DNA of 64,000 nt from Cunninghamella blakesleeana (Eukaryota > Mucoromycota > Mucoromycetes > Mucorales > Cunninghamellaceae), in NCBI GenBank assembly GCA_017871115.1, contig JAFCIZ010000006.1, positions 620,001-684,000 of the forward strand. Direction: 5' to 3'. Below, in pieces: positions 24,538-37,124 of this stretch (within the stretch, counting starts at the first letter, position 1; each line of letters starts with the position of its first letter). The notes beneath the pieces were generated by a model. It was not told where the DNA came from and ran no database searches. It was given only the letters and a program-made list of their open reading frames with translations. The position numbers were made by a program, and so were the translations under genes.

Positions 24538-26790
24538 CAAAAAGAAAATACAGCTGATAATGAAAATATGAACAGCTTATAATGATACAATACACATATC
24601 GATTTATTTAATACTCGCAACTGTAAAGAATTAATACAAGATAATCAACAAAGTGGATTCATTTTTTTATTTAAAAAAACACATACTCACGAGTCACCGC
24701 GGCAGAAAAATAATCAAACTCCCCTCCCTTCGCCCTCCTCCCTCTTATATATTGCCCTTTATATGATACTTTTCTGTCAAATACCATACAATATATAAAG
24801 CAACATATGATCTACTATTTATGCTATGAAAATAATGTATGCCCTCTGAAACATATATGTACATATGTTATTTTAATATCAATATCTTACACTTTACAGC
24901 CATATTTACACTCTGCTTCATCGAATCAGAAATGAATACCATTTTTTTTGAAAATGGCAAGAATTGCGTGAGATTACATAGATCGGTAAATAAAATAATT
25001 GATTATTGATCAATATTTTTTTATGCATATTTTTTTTATTGGAGGACATGTTTAATTATAGAAAAAACTGTGAAATACTTCAAGATCCAATATTTATTAA
25101 TATCTTACAAATACAAGCTCTAATTTTGACTATAAAAAAAGTTAAAAATGCACCTTTGTTCAGTAATAGGTAAGAATGAGAAATAAGAGTAAAGAATGAA
25201 GAAAAATACGCATAATCCTATTTTTAAACTCTAGCCGATCACTTTTTTTTTGAAAAAAATAAATAAATAAAATTATATTTATAATATGATAAAAAGGCTC
25301 ATGAAAGCTAAATACAGCAATAATGATAACAATATGGATATAATAAAAAAGTTACAAGGAATGAAAATATATATCACAAATTTAAAAAAGAAATAGTTGG
25401 CAAATATTGATGGTTTGGTAAATAAGTATCGGTTCAATATGTTTTTTTAAAAAAAAAATGAAATGAATTGCAACAAAATAAATAACTTCAGAATTTTTCA
25501 AATAGAAAATTTGGTGTTTAATCAAGACCATATGTATAGTTTTTTAATGTTAATTTTAATGGCATATTTTGATAAATAAAAACAAATTGCAACACTATGA
25601 TTAGATATAATAAACATAAAACCTTAAAAATCACATGAAATACTCCCATCGGTGGTGTAAGGTTATGTATTAATATATATGAAAATATAAAACTGTTTAA
25701 CATAGAGTAAGATGCAATGGGCACGGTTAATTATTATGCTGTTATAGTTTTATTTATTCTTTTTTTATGGAAATTGAAAATAGTAGAGGCTATTTAAAAA
25801 AGATAGCTGCTATACTAATAACAATCCTAAACATTATATTAATAGTATTACCTATATGACCTCAGCCATCATCACCTTCTACCTGATATAAGATTGAACT
25901 AATATTGTTACTTATTTTATCTCATTCATCATCGCCTTTTAGTTGATTCTAATAGATATTTTTGATATATATAGTAATTCAATAGTAAACTGAGCCAATA
26001 GCAACAAAGGTTTCGCTTGTACATTTACCAGCCGTAGCAAAAAATATTTAATAAATAACACTCTAATGAATATTTTCCTCAGAAAAATAATAACTCTATC
26101 AATTAACTATTAATAAAATCTGAAATAATTAAAATACGGCATGTATTTTAAAATAGATATAAAAAAAAGGCAATAAAGCCAGTTTTTCAACAAGAATCAA
26201 TTAGAAACTGTTTTAACTCACTGAACATACTGAAGAACTCATAGAATTATTTAAAATTATCATTATATATATATACTATACGTATTTCTTTTTATTCTCT
26301 TAAAAAAGAAAAAAAGTGAATAAATTTATGAATACACTAACAGGTACATCTTTATGGTTAGTCAGATATTAATACATAATATCAATATTAACTATATAAC
26401 TTAGTTCACCTATTATATGAAGTTTTTTTTAAAAAGAATGAGATTGTTATAATTAATGATCTAGAAAAATAAGTAAATATATAGCTTAGTTTAATATAAA
26501 CCATAAGGTAATATTTTCAAAGATTTCAGACATATAATATATACATAAAAAATATCAGTACATTTTATTGAGCAACTCTACCCAAAAAGGAAAGAATAAA
26601 AATGCGGAGTTAACTTTTTACATACAAAAAAAATTTATCTGCTAATATTTTTTTTTTCATTATTTCTTTTTATTATATAAATATATATTTATTTTACAAT
26701 TGTAAATTTATTTAGAATAAATCATATGTACATATTATCATTTTAATAAAAAATAAATAAAATAATATATATATATATATATCCTTCACT
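24141..26790. other. 2.65-kb divergent intergenic region
   Basis: Lies between the starts of MRE11 and the PPR gene. It contains a long poly-T/TTTTTTA block at 24247-24332, a locally GC-richer CT-rich patch at 24693-24755, and a 60-bp imperfect tandem duplication (listed). No gene was supported on either strand. Confidence 0.45.
25848..25967. repeat. Imperfect tandem duplication, period 60
   Basis: The segment from about 25848 (CTCAGCCATCATCACCTTCT inside it) is followed 60 bp later by a diverged copy (CTCATTCATCATCGCCTTTT at 25921). Match is partial, concentrated in the CATCATC block. Confidence 0.45.
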
Positions 26791-29046
26791 ATGGCATATC
26801 TAAAAACATTATTACAATATATAAATCGTTCCTCTCCTAAAATCCGTTTAGATCGATCTTTATTATATAAACAACAACATTATTATTCATTTTATAGATC
26901 TTCAGCTATTTACTACCAACACAGTTATCATTCTAAATATTATACAACAAGTACAGTTATTAATGAAACTAATGAAAATATACATGAAGATAAAAGTAAT
27001 ATCAGCTATCCTGAGGAACTAGAAGTAGGTAATGGCAGCGGTAGTGAATGTGGCAATGATCAGCAAAAGTTTATTATTGCAACACAAGATAGAACATCTG
27101 ATGAAATATGGCAAGACTTTTTAATTCATGTTAAAGATCCAAAAGTAACATTATATGATTCAGATTTTATTCATGTTTGCTATCAAATTAAAAAAAATGA
27201 TCCTCCAGCCATAGCCATTAAGCGTATTCAATTTATTTTACGAGAACTTCATAAACAAGATAGAGAAACTCCTTTTGTAGTGTGTTGTAATATGTTGATT
27301 CATCTTTATTTTGGACAAGACGAAGTAGATAAAGCAACGTTAGTATTTGATGGATTAATACGATCCAAGTACAAACCTACAGAAGCTACAGTCACGACAT
27401 TATTATATGGCTATGCAGGAAAAGGGAAAATCAATGAAGTACGTCGATTATATAAAAAACTATCAAAATTAGGGCTCTTTCCAGAAACAACAAGATCATA
27501 TTATAGTTTAATCAAAGTTTTGGGAATAATTTTAGGAGATGCAGAATCGGCCTCCTCTATTTTTTACATGTTACAAAAAAGGGAAAAGCAGAAAAAAGAT
27601 GATGGCGATAATAAGAATTCAAATACAATTATTATGCATGAAGCTTTTTATGTGATGATGTATCAAATTTTTCGAAAAACTAATCAACCTGAATTAGCTT
27701 GGGATCTTTTTCAAAAAATGATTAATGAAGATAAAGATATAGTATCCTCATCGTTTGGTTGTTTTTCCTTATTATTGACATTCCAACAAGCTGGTAACAT
27801 GGAAAAGCAGGCACAACAAGTATATGAATATATGGTAAAAAATAAAGTAGAATTCAAAGTTAATCATTTTCAAGCCATGGAATGGGATACCACACGAATT
27901 TTGGAAGAAATCAAGAACAATAAATCACTAATTATGGATGAAACAAGAGATTTTAACGCATTGATGGCGTATGCGGTTAAAAAAAATGATTTTGAAAATG
28001 CATTAAAAGTATTTGATCATATGCTAACCAACGAGATTCAACCGGATGTCTTCACTTATGGAATTATTATGGATGCATTAATTAAAGATGTAGATCAACC
28101 GGTAGAAAAGGTATATGAAGTGTATGAAGAAATTAAACAAAAAAAAATTCAACCAGATGCAGTGATTTATTCTATTTTATTACAAGCTTGTGGACGTCAA
28201 GGGGATTCAGAACGTGCAATTCAATACTTGCAAGAAATGTTGAACTATAATATTCAATTAAATAACTATATCGTAAATGATTATCTTAGTTTACTTTCAA
28301 GAAAACCTGTTCTGGATCATGTCGATATTGAACGTGCTAAATTAATGTGGGATCATATGACTGAAATGAAACTAGATCGTGACACACGTAGTTATAATAA
28401 TTATCTTGCTCTCCTCTCACGTATTGTACCAAGCATTGAAGAAATGAAGGAAGATTTAGAAGATGACGATGTTGATAGAAATGCTATAGAATTTAAGGAT
28501 GAAGATATTGATAAAATATATTATTCAGAAAACCAAGAAGAGAGTTATGGTGGTGGTATAAATAATATGGTGGATAGATTAGATAATCGACATTTATCCT
28601 ATACAGCAAGATACATGATGAAACTCTATCGTACAATGCGAAAAACAAAAAGTAAAGGATGTCAGCCTGATTTTGTAACTTATGCTCTTTTAATTAATAC
28701 TATGATCTCTCATGGACAAACAAGGAAAACCATGTTATTATATCGTGAAGCTCAAGAGGATGGGATTAAATTATCAGTTTCTGTTTATAATCAAATCATG
28801 CACGGACTGTTACGTACAAAAGATTTACATCAAGTCATGCAAGTATGGCAAGATATGAAAGCTCATGATATTTTACCAGATGAAAAAAGTTATCAGCATG
28901 TCTTGGATACTTGTGAACAACTACATTTAACTAAATCATTAAAGGCCATTGAAAATCAATATATTTTAGATCAGCCTCGTTTACAAAAATTAAAAACTAA
29001 AAGTGAAAAAAGAATTAGAAAAGCTAGAGAATTAAAAAATCAATAA
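26791..29046 (+). CDS. Mitochondrial pentatricopeptide repeat (PPR) protein
   Basis: Predicted RNA-binding protein of mitochondria, acting in transcript processing, stability or translation. Single exon, 751 aa. The first ~50 residues are rich in Arg, Ser and Tyr and lack acids, as in a mitochondrial presequence. PPR-type helical pairs are visible at least at residues ~165-240 (VCCNMLIHLYFGQDEVDKAT; TEATVTTLLYGYAGKGKINE), ~385-490 (FNALMAYAVKKNDFENALKV; DVFTYGIIMDALIK; DAVIYSILLQACGRQGDSE) and ~625-700 (DFVTYALLINTMISHGQTRK; SVYNQIMHGLLRTKDLHQVM). An acidic insert (EEMKEDLEDDDVDRN) splits the last group. The C-terminus is basic (KSEKRIRKARELKNQ). The general layout resembles fungal CCM1-like PPR proteins, but orthology cannot be settled by eye. 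Confidence 0.85.
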   Translation: MAYLKTLLQYINRSSPKIRLDRSLLYKQQHYYSFYRSSAIYYQHSYHSKYYTTSTVINETNENIHEDKSNISYPEELEVGNGSGSECGNDQQKFIIATQDRTSDEIWQDFLIHVKDPKVTLYDSDFIHVCYQIKKNDPPAIAIKRIQFILRELHKQDRETPFVVCCNMLIHLYFGQDEVDKATLVFDGLIRSKYKPTEATVTTLLYGYAGKGKINEVRRLYKKLSKLGLFPETTRSYYSLIKVLGIILGDAESASSIFYMLQKREKQKKDDGDNKNSNTIIMHEAFYVMMYQIFRKTNQPELAWDLFQKMINEDKDIVSSSFGCFSLLLTFQQAGNMEKQAQQVYEYMVKNKVEFKVNHFQAMEWDTTRILEEIKNNKSLIMDETRDFNALMAYAVKKNDFENALKVFDHMLTNEIQPDVFTYGIIMDALIKDVDQPVEKVYEVYEEIKQKKIQPDAVIYSILLQACGRQGDSERAIQYLQEMLNYNIQLNNYIVNDYLSLLSRKPVLDHVDIERAKLMWDHMTEMKLDRDTRSYNNYLALLSRIVPSIEEMKEDLEDDDVDRNAIEFKDEDIDKIYYSENQEESYGGGINNMVDRLDNRHLSYTARYMMKLYRTMRKTKSKGCQPDFVTYALLINTMISHGQTRKTMLLYREAQEDGIKLSVSVYNQIMHGLLRTKDLHQVMQVWQDMKAHDILPDEKSYQHVLDTCEQLHLTKSLKAIENQYILDQPRLQKLKTKSEKRIRKARELKNQ

Positions 29047-29317
29047 ATAGATATGAAACTTTTTTTTTGAAAAAAAAATAGTAACAGTGGCAATAATAGT
29101 ACTTTTTTTTTTTAATTCGATAATTTTTAATTGGATATTTTTTATTTATATTTGTATTTAAAATAAAACACAACATATATATATATATGTAAAAGAAAAT
29201 ATAGAAATATGGGAATTGGAAACAAATAAAATAAAATAAAATAAAATATTTATTAATTTACAAAAAGAACGAAAAAAAACAAAAAACGAAATATATATAT
29301 GTATATATGTATATAAT
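29047..29317. other. Convergent 3' spacer
   Basis: Short AT-rich spacer between the PPR stop and the stop of the CSC1-like gene, with poly-T, (AATAA)n-like and (TA)n tracts. Nothing else seen. Confidence 0.5.
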
Positions 29318-32300
29318 TTATGGTGATGATTCATGATATAATTCAAAAGTATGTTTTAAATCATTAATATCTATTAAAACACACTGGGTTAATTTCCATC
29401 TTTTTAATGTTGGATCCTTTGGTAAATATAAGTTTTTATCTAATGGTGTTAAAATAGAAGGGTGACCATAATCATTAAAAGAGGAACATCCATCATCATT
29501 ATAATATTGACTCCATCCAGGTATTTGATGTATATCCATTTCATCCTTTTGTGTTGTTGGTACTTCAATTATTTCTTCATGATTACCATTCATATCTTCC
29601 TCCTCCTCTTCCTCTTCATCAGACTGTCCAGTAGTAGGCGTAACAGTTAATGAGTAATTATTTTTTTGTTCCTGAGATGGTTCATTAAGAGTAATATCAG
29701 ATTGTATATTATTTTCATATTGATTATTAAATAAATGTCTTAATGAAGATGGCTGCTGTTGTTGCTGTGATTGCTGTTGATCATCTTGCTGTTGTTGTAG
29801 TGTTGACATTGTCCAATGATGTTGTTCTTTTTGTGTAGCATAGCGTCCATATTTCCACCAAGCTTTTAAATAGGAAAACTTCCATACTTCATCTACCCAG
29901 TTTCCTATTTTATAAACATATCTAAAAATAAAAAAAGATGACAATATTGATGGTGGTAATGGCTTCAAAGGAGAAGACGACGGATGATGATGATAACTAG
30001 CAATTGTTTCTTGCGATGAAAGATCTATAGGTAAACCAGCTGTTGTGGTTTTTTTAAATAAATTATTATCCGTAGCAGAAATGGTGATGGAAGCAACAGT
30101 AGCAGCAGCAGCAGAAGTAGTAATTGACGATGAAGTTAATTGATCAACGAATGGATATTTTGCACGTGTGCCAAATAATCTTGAGAGCTTTATTTTCATC
30201 CATATAGTAAAAATAATTAATGGTAAGATAGCGGTAGCAGCAGCTAAAACACCTTTTAAATAAAGTAGACCCACCATCGTTAATTGAAAAATCAATAAAC
30301 CATCTGATGTATACCTTGTCACGCGTCGAAAATGGCGAGAACCACCTGATTCATATCTTCTAATGTAACAAAATGCATATTGGTGGCGATAGACAGCAAG
30401 AGCTAAACCAAAATAAAATAATGCAAAGATTAAAATCAAAGGTTGAATGACAGAATAAGTGATGGTAATAACAAGAATTAGAATATGATTGGGGTAATAA
30501 TAATAAAAAGGAAAAGACCATGGTGATGTCCATCGAGCAAGTATTCTTGGCGTTTTGGATATAATAGGCATTGTACCATAGAGGTGGCCAAATAGTTGAG
30601 ATCCCAGTTGAATCATTTCCATACCATGTGTAGCAGAATTAAATAATATATAATTTAAAAAAAAGTTGGCCCCTTGTGGTAATGAATTGGCAAGGAGTTG
30701 GATAATTTTAGTTGGCTCATATAATATATCTAATATACTGGATAAAAATGACGTTCCCAATAAAAACACAATAAGTACATTAAATATAGCAAAGTGATAA
30801 TAACGTCCAAGTACACAGTCTTCAAGTTCAGAATAAGATATAAAATCTTGCTGTTTTGATATTTCTAATAGATGAATAAGCAAAGAGGTAAATATAATTG
30901 AAATAATTAATACAAATACGTTTATATAAATCTATTTTATTTTTTAATTTAATATTTTTCTTTTAGTTGCTATGTGTGCATTATTTTTATGCTATGTGCT
31001 ACCTAATAAAATCCATGGTAAAATACTCATAAATAAAGTAACTAATAAAGTAGGTAAGATATTTTGAATAAATGAGCGTACAATAGTTGATGTATTAAGG
31101 AAATAATTTAAAAAACCAAAATGTTGAGATAAAGATTCAATTGAAGTAAGGCCAAGAATAAAAGAGATGGGGAATAGCCAAAATATTGTCAGTGACCTAA
31201 TTGTTAAAATTATCAAATAAATAGAAATAAATAAATAAATACACTTATTTCTTTCTGTTATATGCATTATGTTGTGTTGATTATAGCCTTACCACACGGA
31301 ACAAAAAACTATCCATTTTCTAATACGACCCATCATCTTATCTTTACGCCCTAATCTTAGAAGGGCAGTCCACAAGATATCACGTGGTTCTGGAGCTAAT
31401 CTTGTATCAAAAACACCAGGTTTCCAACAAGTTACTGCTTGGGCACAAATTTGAGCAGAATGAGCAGATCTATTTATTTTATTTATTTTATAAAATGATA
31501 AAAAAAAAATAGTAATGGTTAACTAAAAATAAATAAATGAATCTTACTATTACAAAGATATATATATAATAGACAAGATCCACTTACTCAAATGTAACAA
31601 ATGCCGTACTAGTAGGTTTATAATATTCAGGAGATATATTTGAATCACGTAATCTCTCGATTTCATTATCCAATAAAAGAATATCATGCATATAAGCTTT
31701 TATATCATCGCAAGGTATATTATTAATAGATAGTAATTTTGATATATCAAACCAATTGATTTCAATAGGTGAATTGTTATTTTCTTTTTTCTTTTCTCGA
31801 TTATGTTGCTGTTTTAATAATGGAATTAGTTGCCTGGCAAGTAAAATTAATCGTCTTTCTAATTTATCTACCCATTTTTGTCGCTGTTTTAAAGCACCTT
31901 CTAAAGCATGACTTGCGGCGCGATGTAATAAATTGACTGAAGTAACTGTTCCTACTTGATTTATATTAAAATGGTGCCTTAAAGCCGACGTATTACGTAG
32001 AGAAGGTGGAATATTGGTAATTAAAATGGATCGATGGTGAATAGATGATGGTAGAGATAATGGTGTATAAATAGAAGAAGTGATGGTCCCTTGCTTTTTT
32101 TTATTATTACTATCATGTTGTTGTATTGATTTGTGAAGGGAAGAAGGATGATTGGTAGAAGGATTTGTTTGTAATAAGTATAAATGGTGCCAATGGTTAA
32201 CAAACAATAACCAAAGCCAAGAAAGTGATATAAAATATAACAAAATAACGTGAACCCATACAATAGGATGTTTATCTGGTATGTTTGCAATAGAAAAATG

Positions 32301-32900
32301 ATATAAGGTTGAATTACTATGAAATTGATCTAAAGTATCTTCGTTTGTTATTTTTCCAGTATTATTAAAATAAATTAATCCTTCTTTGTTAGATGCGCCT
32401 AAAGTAGAATCGGCTGTCCAATGAATACTTGCCAAGATGGGACATACAACTAAACATTGTAATAATAAAAAGTGGACAGCCATTCGTAAATAGCGTAAAT
32501 GCATAGTAGCATCTAATCCAACTTTTTGAACATAATAATCTTCATCAAGGTAATATGATTGTGTTAACCAAGAAAAGGGTCTTTTAGATAAAAGCGATGC
32601 TGAATTGCTTTGGTGTAAAATATATTATATTAAATAATAAAAAAAAAAAAAATTAAAAAAAAAAGGTGAGTGAAAATATTTGAAAAAATAAATTATAGCC
32701 TGAGTTTTAAAAGAATCTATCATTGTAGAAACTTACACTAACAAACGGGAACGTGGATTAAAGAGACATTGCATGGAATCTAAACGTCGACAGACTTCGA
32801 ATCCAAATAAACAACATGCTGTAAGGCAACAAGATATTCCAAAAGTAGTTGTTAATCCAAAAAAGGTTGGGACATAAAATACAGTATCGATTGTAGCCAT
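29318..32900 (-). CDS. CSC1/TMEM63 (DUF221) osmosensitive cation channel-like protein
   Basis: Multipass membrane protein of the OSCA/CSC1/TMEM63 family, stress-gated calcium-permeable channels. Minus-strand exons: 32900-32737, 32607-31588, 31469-31293, 31196-31003, 30864-29318; 1,033 aa, phases close. Exon 1 gives the N-terminal helix. Exon 2 has LRYLRMAVHFLLLQCLVV, a second and third helix, then the large cytosolic loop with RRM-like SILITNIPPSLRNTSALRHH and STAFVTFE. Exon 3 carries the family hallmark (CWKPGVFDTRLAPEPRDILW). Exons 4-5 hold the pore-region helices (SLTIFWLFPISFILG, LPTLLVTLFMSILPWILL, YYHFAIFNVLIVFLLG, and more). The C-terminal tail is His/Gln/Ser-rich with a Glu run, cytosolic and probably regulatory. 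The exon 1-2 acceptor (CCAAAG) is the weakest joint. It is convergent with the PPR gene. Confidence 0.9.
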
Positions 32901-33594
32901 AAGACAATGATGACAATATTATTGTATTATTCTTTTTTTTTATTATATATATAGTATGATACACATTCACTTTTTTGATAAAACTAAAAAAAATAAAAGT
33001 ACATATAAAAGAGAAAAAGAAAAAAAGATGATGATAATTTTTTTTTTTTTTTTTTGTTTTGTTTTACGTCTTTTTTATTATTATTATTATAAAGTTAATA
33101 TTTATATATATTATATATAAAAAAAAGGTCAATTTTTACCGAAAGAGAGAGAGAAAAAAAAGAAATAGTTATAATATTTTATTATACTATACAAAAATAA
33201 ATAATAAATATAAAACAGGAAAAGAGAGTAAAAAATAAATAATAAGTAATAAATAATAATAAATAAATAATAAATAACAAAAAAGTTATAGTGATTCGGA
33301 AAGTTTAAGGAGGTAACAAACTTTTAAAAGTAACCCATATACCACCTATACATGTTTATAAAGTTATATAAAATGAATAAAACGATGATATAGTAATCTT
33401 TTATATGTATAACAAAAAAAAGGGGGAATAAATATATATATATATATATATATTCAAATAAATACAAGAATCCCCGCTATATAAGTCTACATGGAATGTA
33501 GTTTTTATCAAAATAGAATTAGAAATTGATATATCGTCATTATTATCTTTGGTTTTATCTATATAAATGTATCTATCTATCTATATTAATATTA

Positions 33595-33627
<33 letters not shown>

Positions 33628-34095
33628 AGTGAATATATTCTATTGTCTATTATGTTTGTTTTTTTATTTTTATTTTATTTTTACATGTTTCTCCTCAAGA
33701 AGCTGCATTAATTTAATGTTAAGTTGTTATTTAAGTTGATACTCCGAAGCTTTTTTCTACAACTCCTTTATAAAAAAATGAAGTTATTTTTCTTCATATA
33801 TAAAATATAAGTTTGCTTTATAGAATAAAAAACCAAATTTCTTTGTAAATAGAATAATTTTTCTTTAATATAATATACAATTATAAACATTTTTAATAAA
33901 AATACAGTTTTTTTTTTTTCTTTCTATTTCTTTTTATAATTAGGATTAAATATATATATATATATATAGGGATAAAAAACTATTCAAGTGCTAATACTAA
34001 TAAATAATAATAATAATAATATAAAGAAAGGGATAGAAAGGGAAAAGATATATACATATATAAAAATTAATCATTTTTTATATCATTTCATTCAT
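32901..34095. other. Intergenic: CSC1-like promoter and kinase 3' end
   Basis: Both flanking genes are on the minus strand. Many simple repeats: poly-T at 33039-33055, (AATAAATA)-type tract near 33237-33280, (TA)n near 33432-33452, and (AT)n(GT)n at about 33596-33630. No gene supported. Confidence 0.5.
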
Positions 34096-36070
34096 TTATA
34101 CATGTTTATTATTATTATTATTATTTTGAAAATAACAAGTACGAGAGGATTGTTGTTGTTGATGTAAAATTCGTTTTCTTTCTTTTTCAGCAATAACACC
34201 AGGAGGTTCAGTTGTTAATACTACTAAATTATTACGATCATGATTATCAGTAGCAGCAATAGAAACATGGTGAACATGGTGTTGACCAGGCTCATGTTCA
34301 GTACATACATCGATGGATTTTACCCAATCATCATCCAAGATTTGCTCTAAAGTCCACCTTTTTTTGGGATCCAATTCTAATATCCCTGTCATAACAGTAC
34401 GTACTTCTCTTGGTAATAGTTTTAATAAACCACGATGTTGAGCAAATAATTTAAAGGATCGATCACATAATCTTGGAACTCGCCATGGGAATCGTCGAAT
34501 GGTCATACAAATAAAGATGATGCCAAGGGACCAAATATCAGATGAACGAGGGTCATATCTTATTTGAGTATATTGTTCAGGAGCAATATAAGGATCTGAT
34601 CCATAAATGCCTATAAGGGTAGTAATAAAAATAGTTGTATAAATAAAACGAAGAAGAGCAAACAAAATAAAAGTGTCATGAGTAAACAATGTTAATATAT
34701 ATCTTTATATATTAATAATAAATGGTTCTAATTGTAATTTTACCTTTTGTTAAATGAATAGATGATTCAAAAGGATATTTAAATACCGTACTACAGCCAA
34801 AATCAATTAATTTCACCAAACCATATTGATCCAAGACACAATTATCTAGTTTTAAATCCCGATGAGCAATACCCATGGTACGATGCAAATAATCAACTCC
34901 ATTCAAGATTTGGCGCCAGCAGCAAGCAATTTCTTCACGAGACATCATCCCACTCATGACAATGTTAAATAAATCATTGGGAGCATACGTCATGACTTGA
35001 TAAAAGTTGCCTTCTTCTTGAACAATATCCAACGTTTCAATAATATTAGGATGATGTAAAGTGGATCCAATACAAAATTCGGCTGTCACTTTTTTAATAT
35101 AATCCTTTTCCGTTTCATTACTTAGTCGTTTACGAAATTGTTTCACTGCTAATATCGTTTGATCTTTATTACGTTGAATTAATCGGACTGATCCGCCTGC
35201 CCCTTTACCTATAAATTTTCCTATAAATATATATAATTAATGAAAAAAAAAAAAGATCATATACAAAATAGATAAAGATAAAAAAAAAAAAAAAACGGAG
35301 TTTAATATATATAATAATCCATTGCATAATGAAATCATAGGTTTTAAAGTTTTAAATTTTTTGAGTTATTTTTTTCGAGCATTCTTATTCCTTCCTTATT
35401 AGCAAATATGCCTCAAAGGAAAAAAATAAATCGCGCTGCTGCATAAATTATTATTGTAATTACCCCATTTGCCATAACGAGTTTCCAAGTTATGATGGAA
35501 TTGATTGCCAAAAGTAAAATCCGAAGAAGGAGAAGGAGAGGTTGAGGGAGAAGATAATGATGAAGAAGTTGATGATGATGATGGTGATGATGATGGAGAA
35601 GAAGGGGAAGAATGATGGTGGTGATGGTCACCACCACCGAAAAAACGATCTAGCCATTGGTCATGTTGCTGATGATGATGTGGTAAATGATGAAAATGGG
35701 TTTGATGGTAATATTCATTATATTCAGGTCGTTTGAAAATAAATTGCTGTGGTAATTGAGGATGATGAATAGAAGGGTTTGGTGAATAACAAGAAGGTGA
35801 AGGGGAATTTGTGTGAGTAGAAGAAGAGGAAGTAGAAGAAATACTAGAAGTATAGGAAGTTGGAGGAGTGGTTGGCTTATAATAATACGATGATCGTCTT
35901 TTTGATTTAGATACAGCTATTTGTAATCGTTTGGTCAATTCCATAACATCCACTATACTTGTGTCATTGGAATGGAGATGTTTATGTGAAGCAAATGTAT
36001 TGGATATAGTTGGACTAGGAAGTACTGATCTATCTGGTGTAATAATTCCTTGTGTATCAATTTTAAGCAT
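34096..36070 (-). CDS. HAL4/SAT4-HAL5-type serine/threonine protein kinase
   Basis: Fungal-specific kinase of the NPR1/HAL5 group, which in yeast stabilises nutrient and potassium transporters at the plasma membrane; that role here is inferred. Exons: 36070-35464, 35220-34744, 34610-34096; 532 aa. The N-terminal ~190 residues are disordered (Ser/Pro/His-rich, HHHHH and Ser runs). The kinase starts at [17 protein letters not shown]. Catalytic elements are complete: Lys in [55 protein letters not shown], and [14 protein letters not shown]. The intron after YGKWG cuts just before the glycine loop. The C-terminus ends in an Asn run and KHV. It is divergent from MTU1, with 1.05 kb between starts. 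Confidence 0.9.
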
Positions 36071-37124
36071 AGTGATAATTATTTTTATTTTATTTTATTT
36101 ATGAATAATTAAGTTGTGAGATGGGTTTATGTTACAAATGATTAAAAAAGGTGGGTATATATATTTATAGCTAAAAAGTAATGAAGGTTATTACTTTTTA
36201 TTTTTATATAAAAATACTTATAAAAAATAAGATAAGATATGATAAAAAAAAAAAAAAAAAGAAATAGGATATATATATTTATATGAAATGAAAAAAAAAG
36301 TAGAGAGAAAAGAGAAAAAATCGAAAAAGAAAAATGAATTTTTATTTTTTATACAACTGAAAATGAAAAAATTTGGGGGGTGATGAAATAGAAAAAGTTC
36401 CTCAGCGCAAATTCCTCTTTTTTTTTTTAATTGATGACTAGAAAAGGAGATGAAACGATTGGACCTTGAAACTTACTTTGTGTATATATAATAAAACAAC
36501 ACAAACAAAAACTGTCAACAAAAAAAATCATTACTTTATCTGGTTATATTAAAAAAACCATTTTTACTTGTCAGTTATTTTTCAACTAATTAAGAATCGT
36601 ATATACTTTTTTATAGTTTAAAAAAAACTAGTAACTAGAAACCCTTGATCAGGATGACTATTTATTATCATTTTTTTTAAAAAAAATAATAATCACTTTT
36701 TCAAATAATTAACCCAATTAGGTTCACGTGCTAAAGTCAGTGCTTGACATATATGTTTGACTATATATATACTTTTATGTTTTATATATTTATTTAATTA
36801 TAAATATAATATATATATATAAATATATATATATAATAATCACACAAGATATTATAAGAAAATAATAAACTCGCAGTAAATGAACTTTAAAACCCCGTAT
36901 AAAAATTTTGGTACTAAAAAATTTTTTCTAGTTTTCTTTATCTCAGTTCATTTTTTTTTTTTTTTAAACTATTGTTATTATTAAAGTTTAACTATTTAAG
37001 TAACTTGATTTAATAGTCCCTTTATATAGATCGTTTTTTCTCGCTCTATTTACCTTATTTTATTTTATAATTACTTTTATTATTATTATTAAAAAATAAT
37101 AAATAAATACATAATATATAATTA
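36071..37124. other. Divergent promoter region, HAL-type kinase / tRNA thiolase
   Basis: About 1 kb shared upstream DNA. A palindromic E-box CACGTG lies at 36725-36730. (TA)n tracts occur near 36800-36835 and poly-T near 36951-36966. No gene supported. Confidence 0.5.

Noticed and set aside
35413..35637. 74-codon minus-strand frame overlapping the kinase N-terminus
   Set aside because: Alternate-frame shadow of the Ser/His-rich exon 1 of the kinase.
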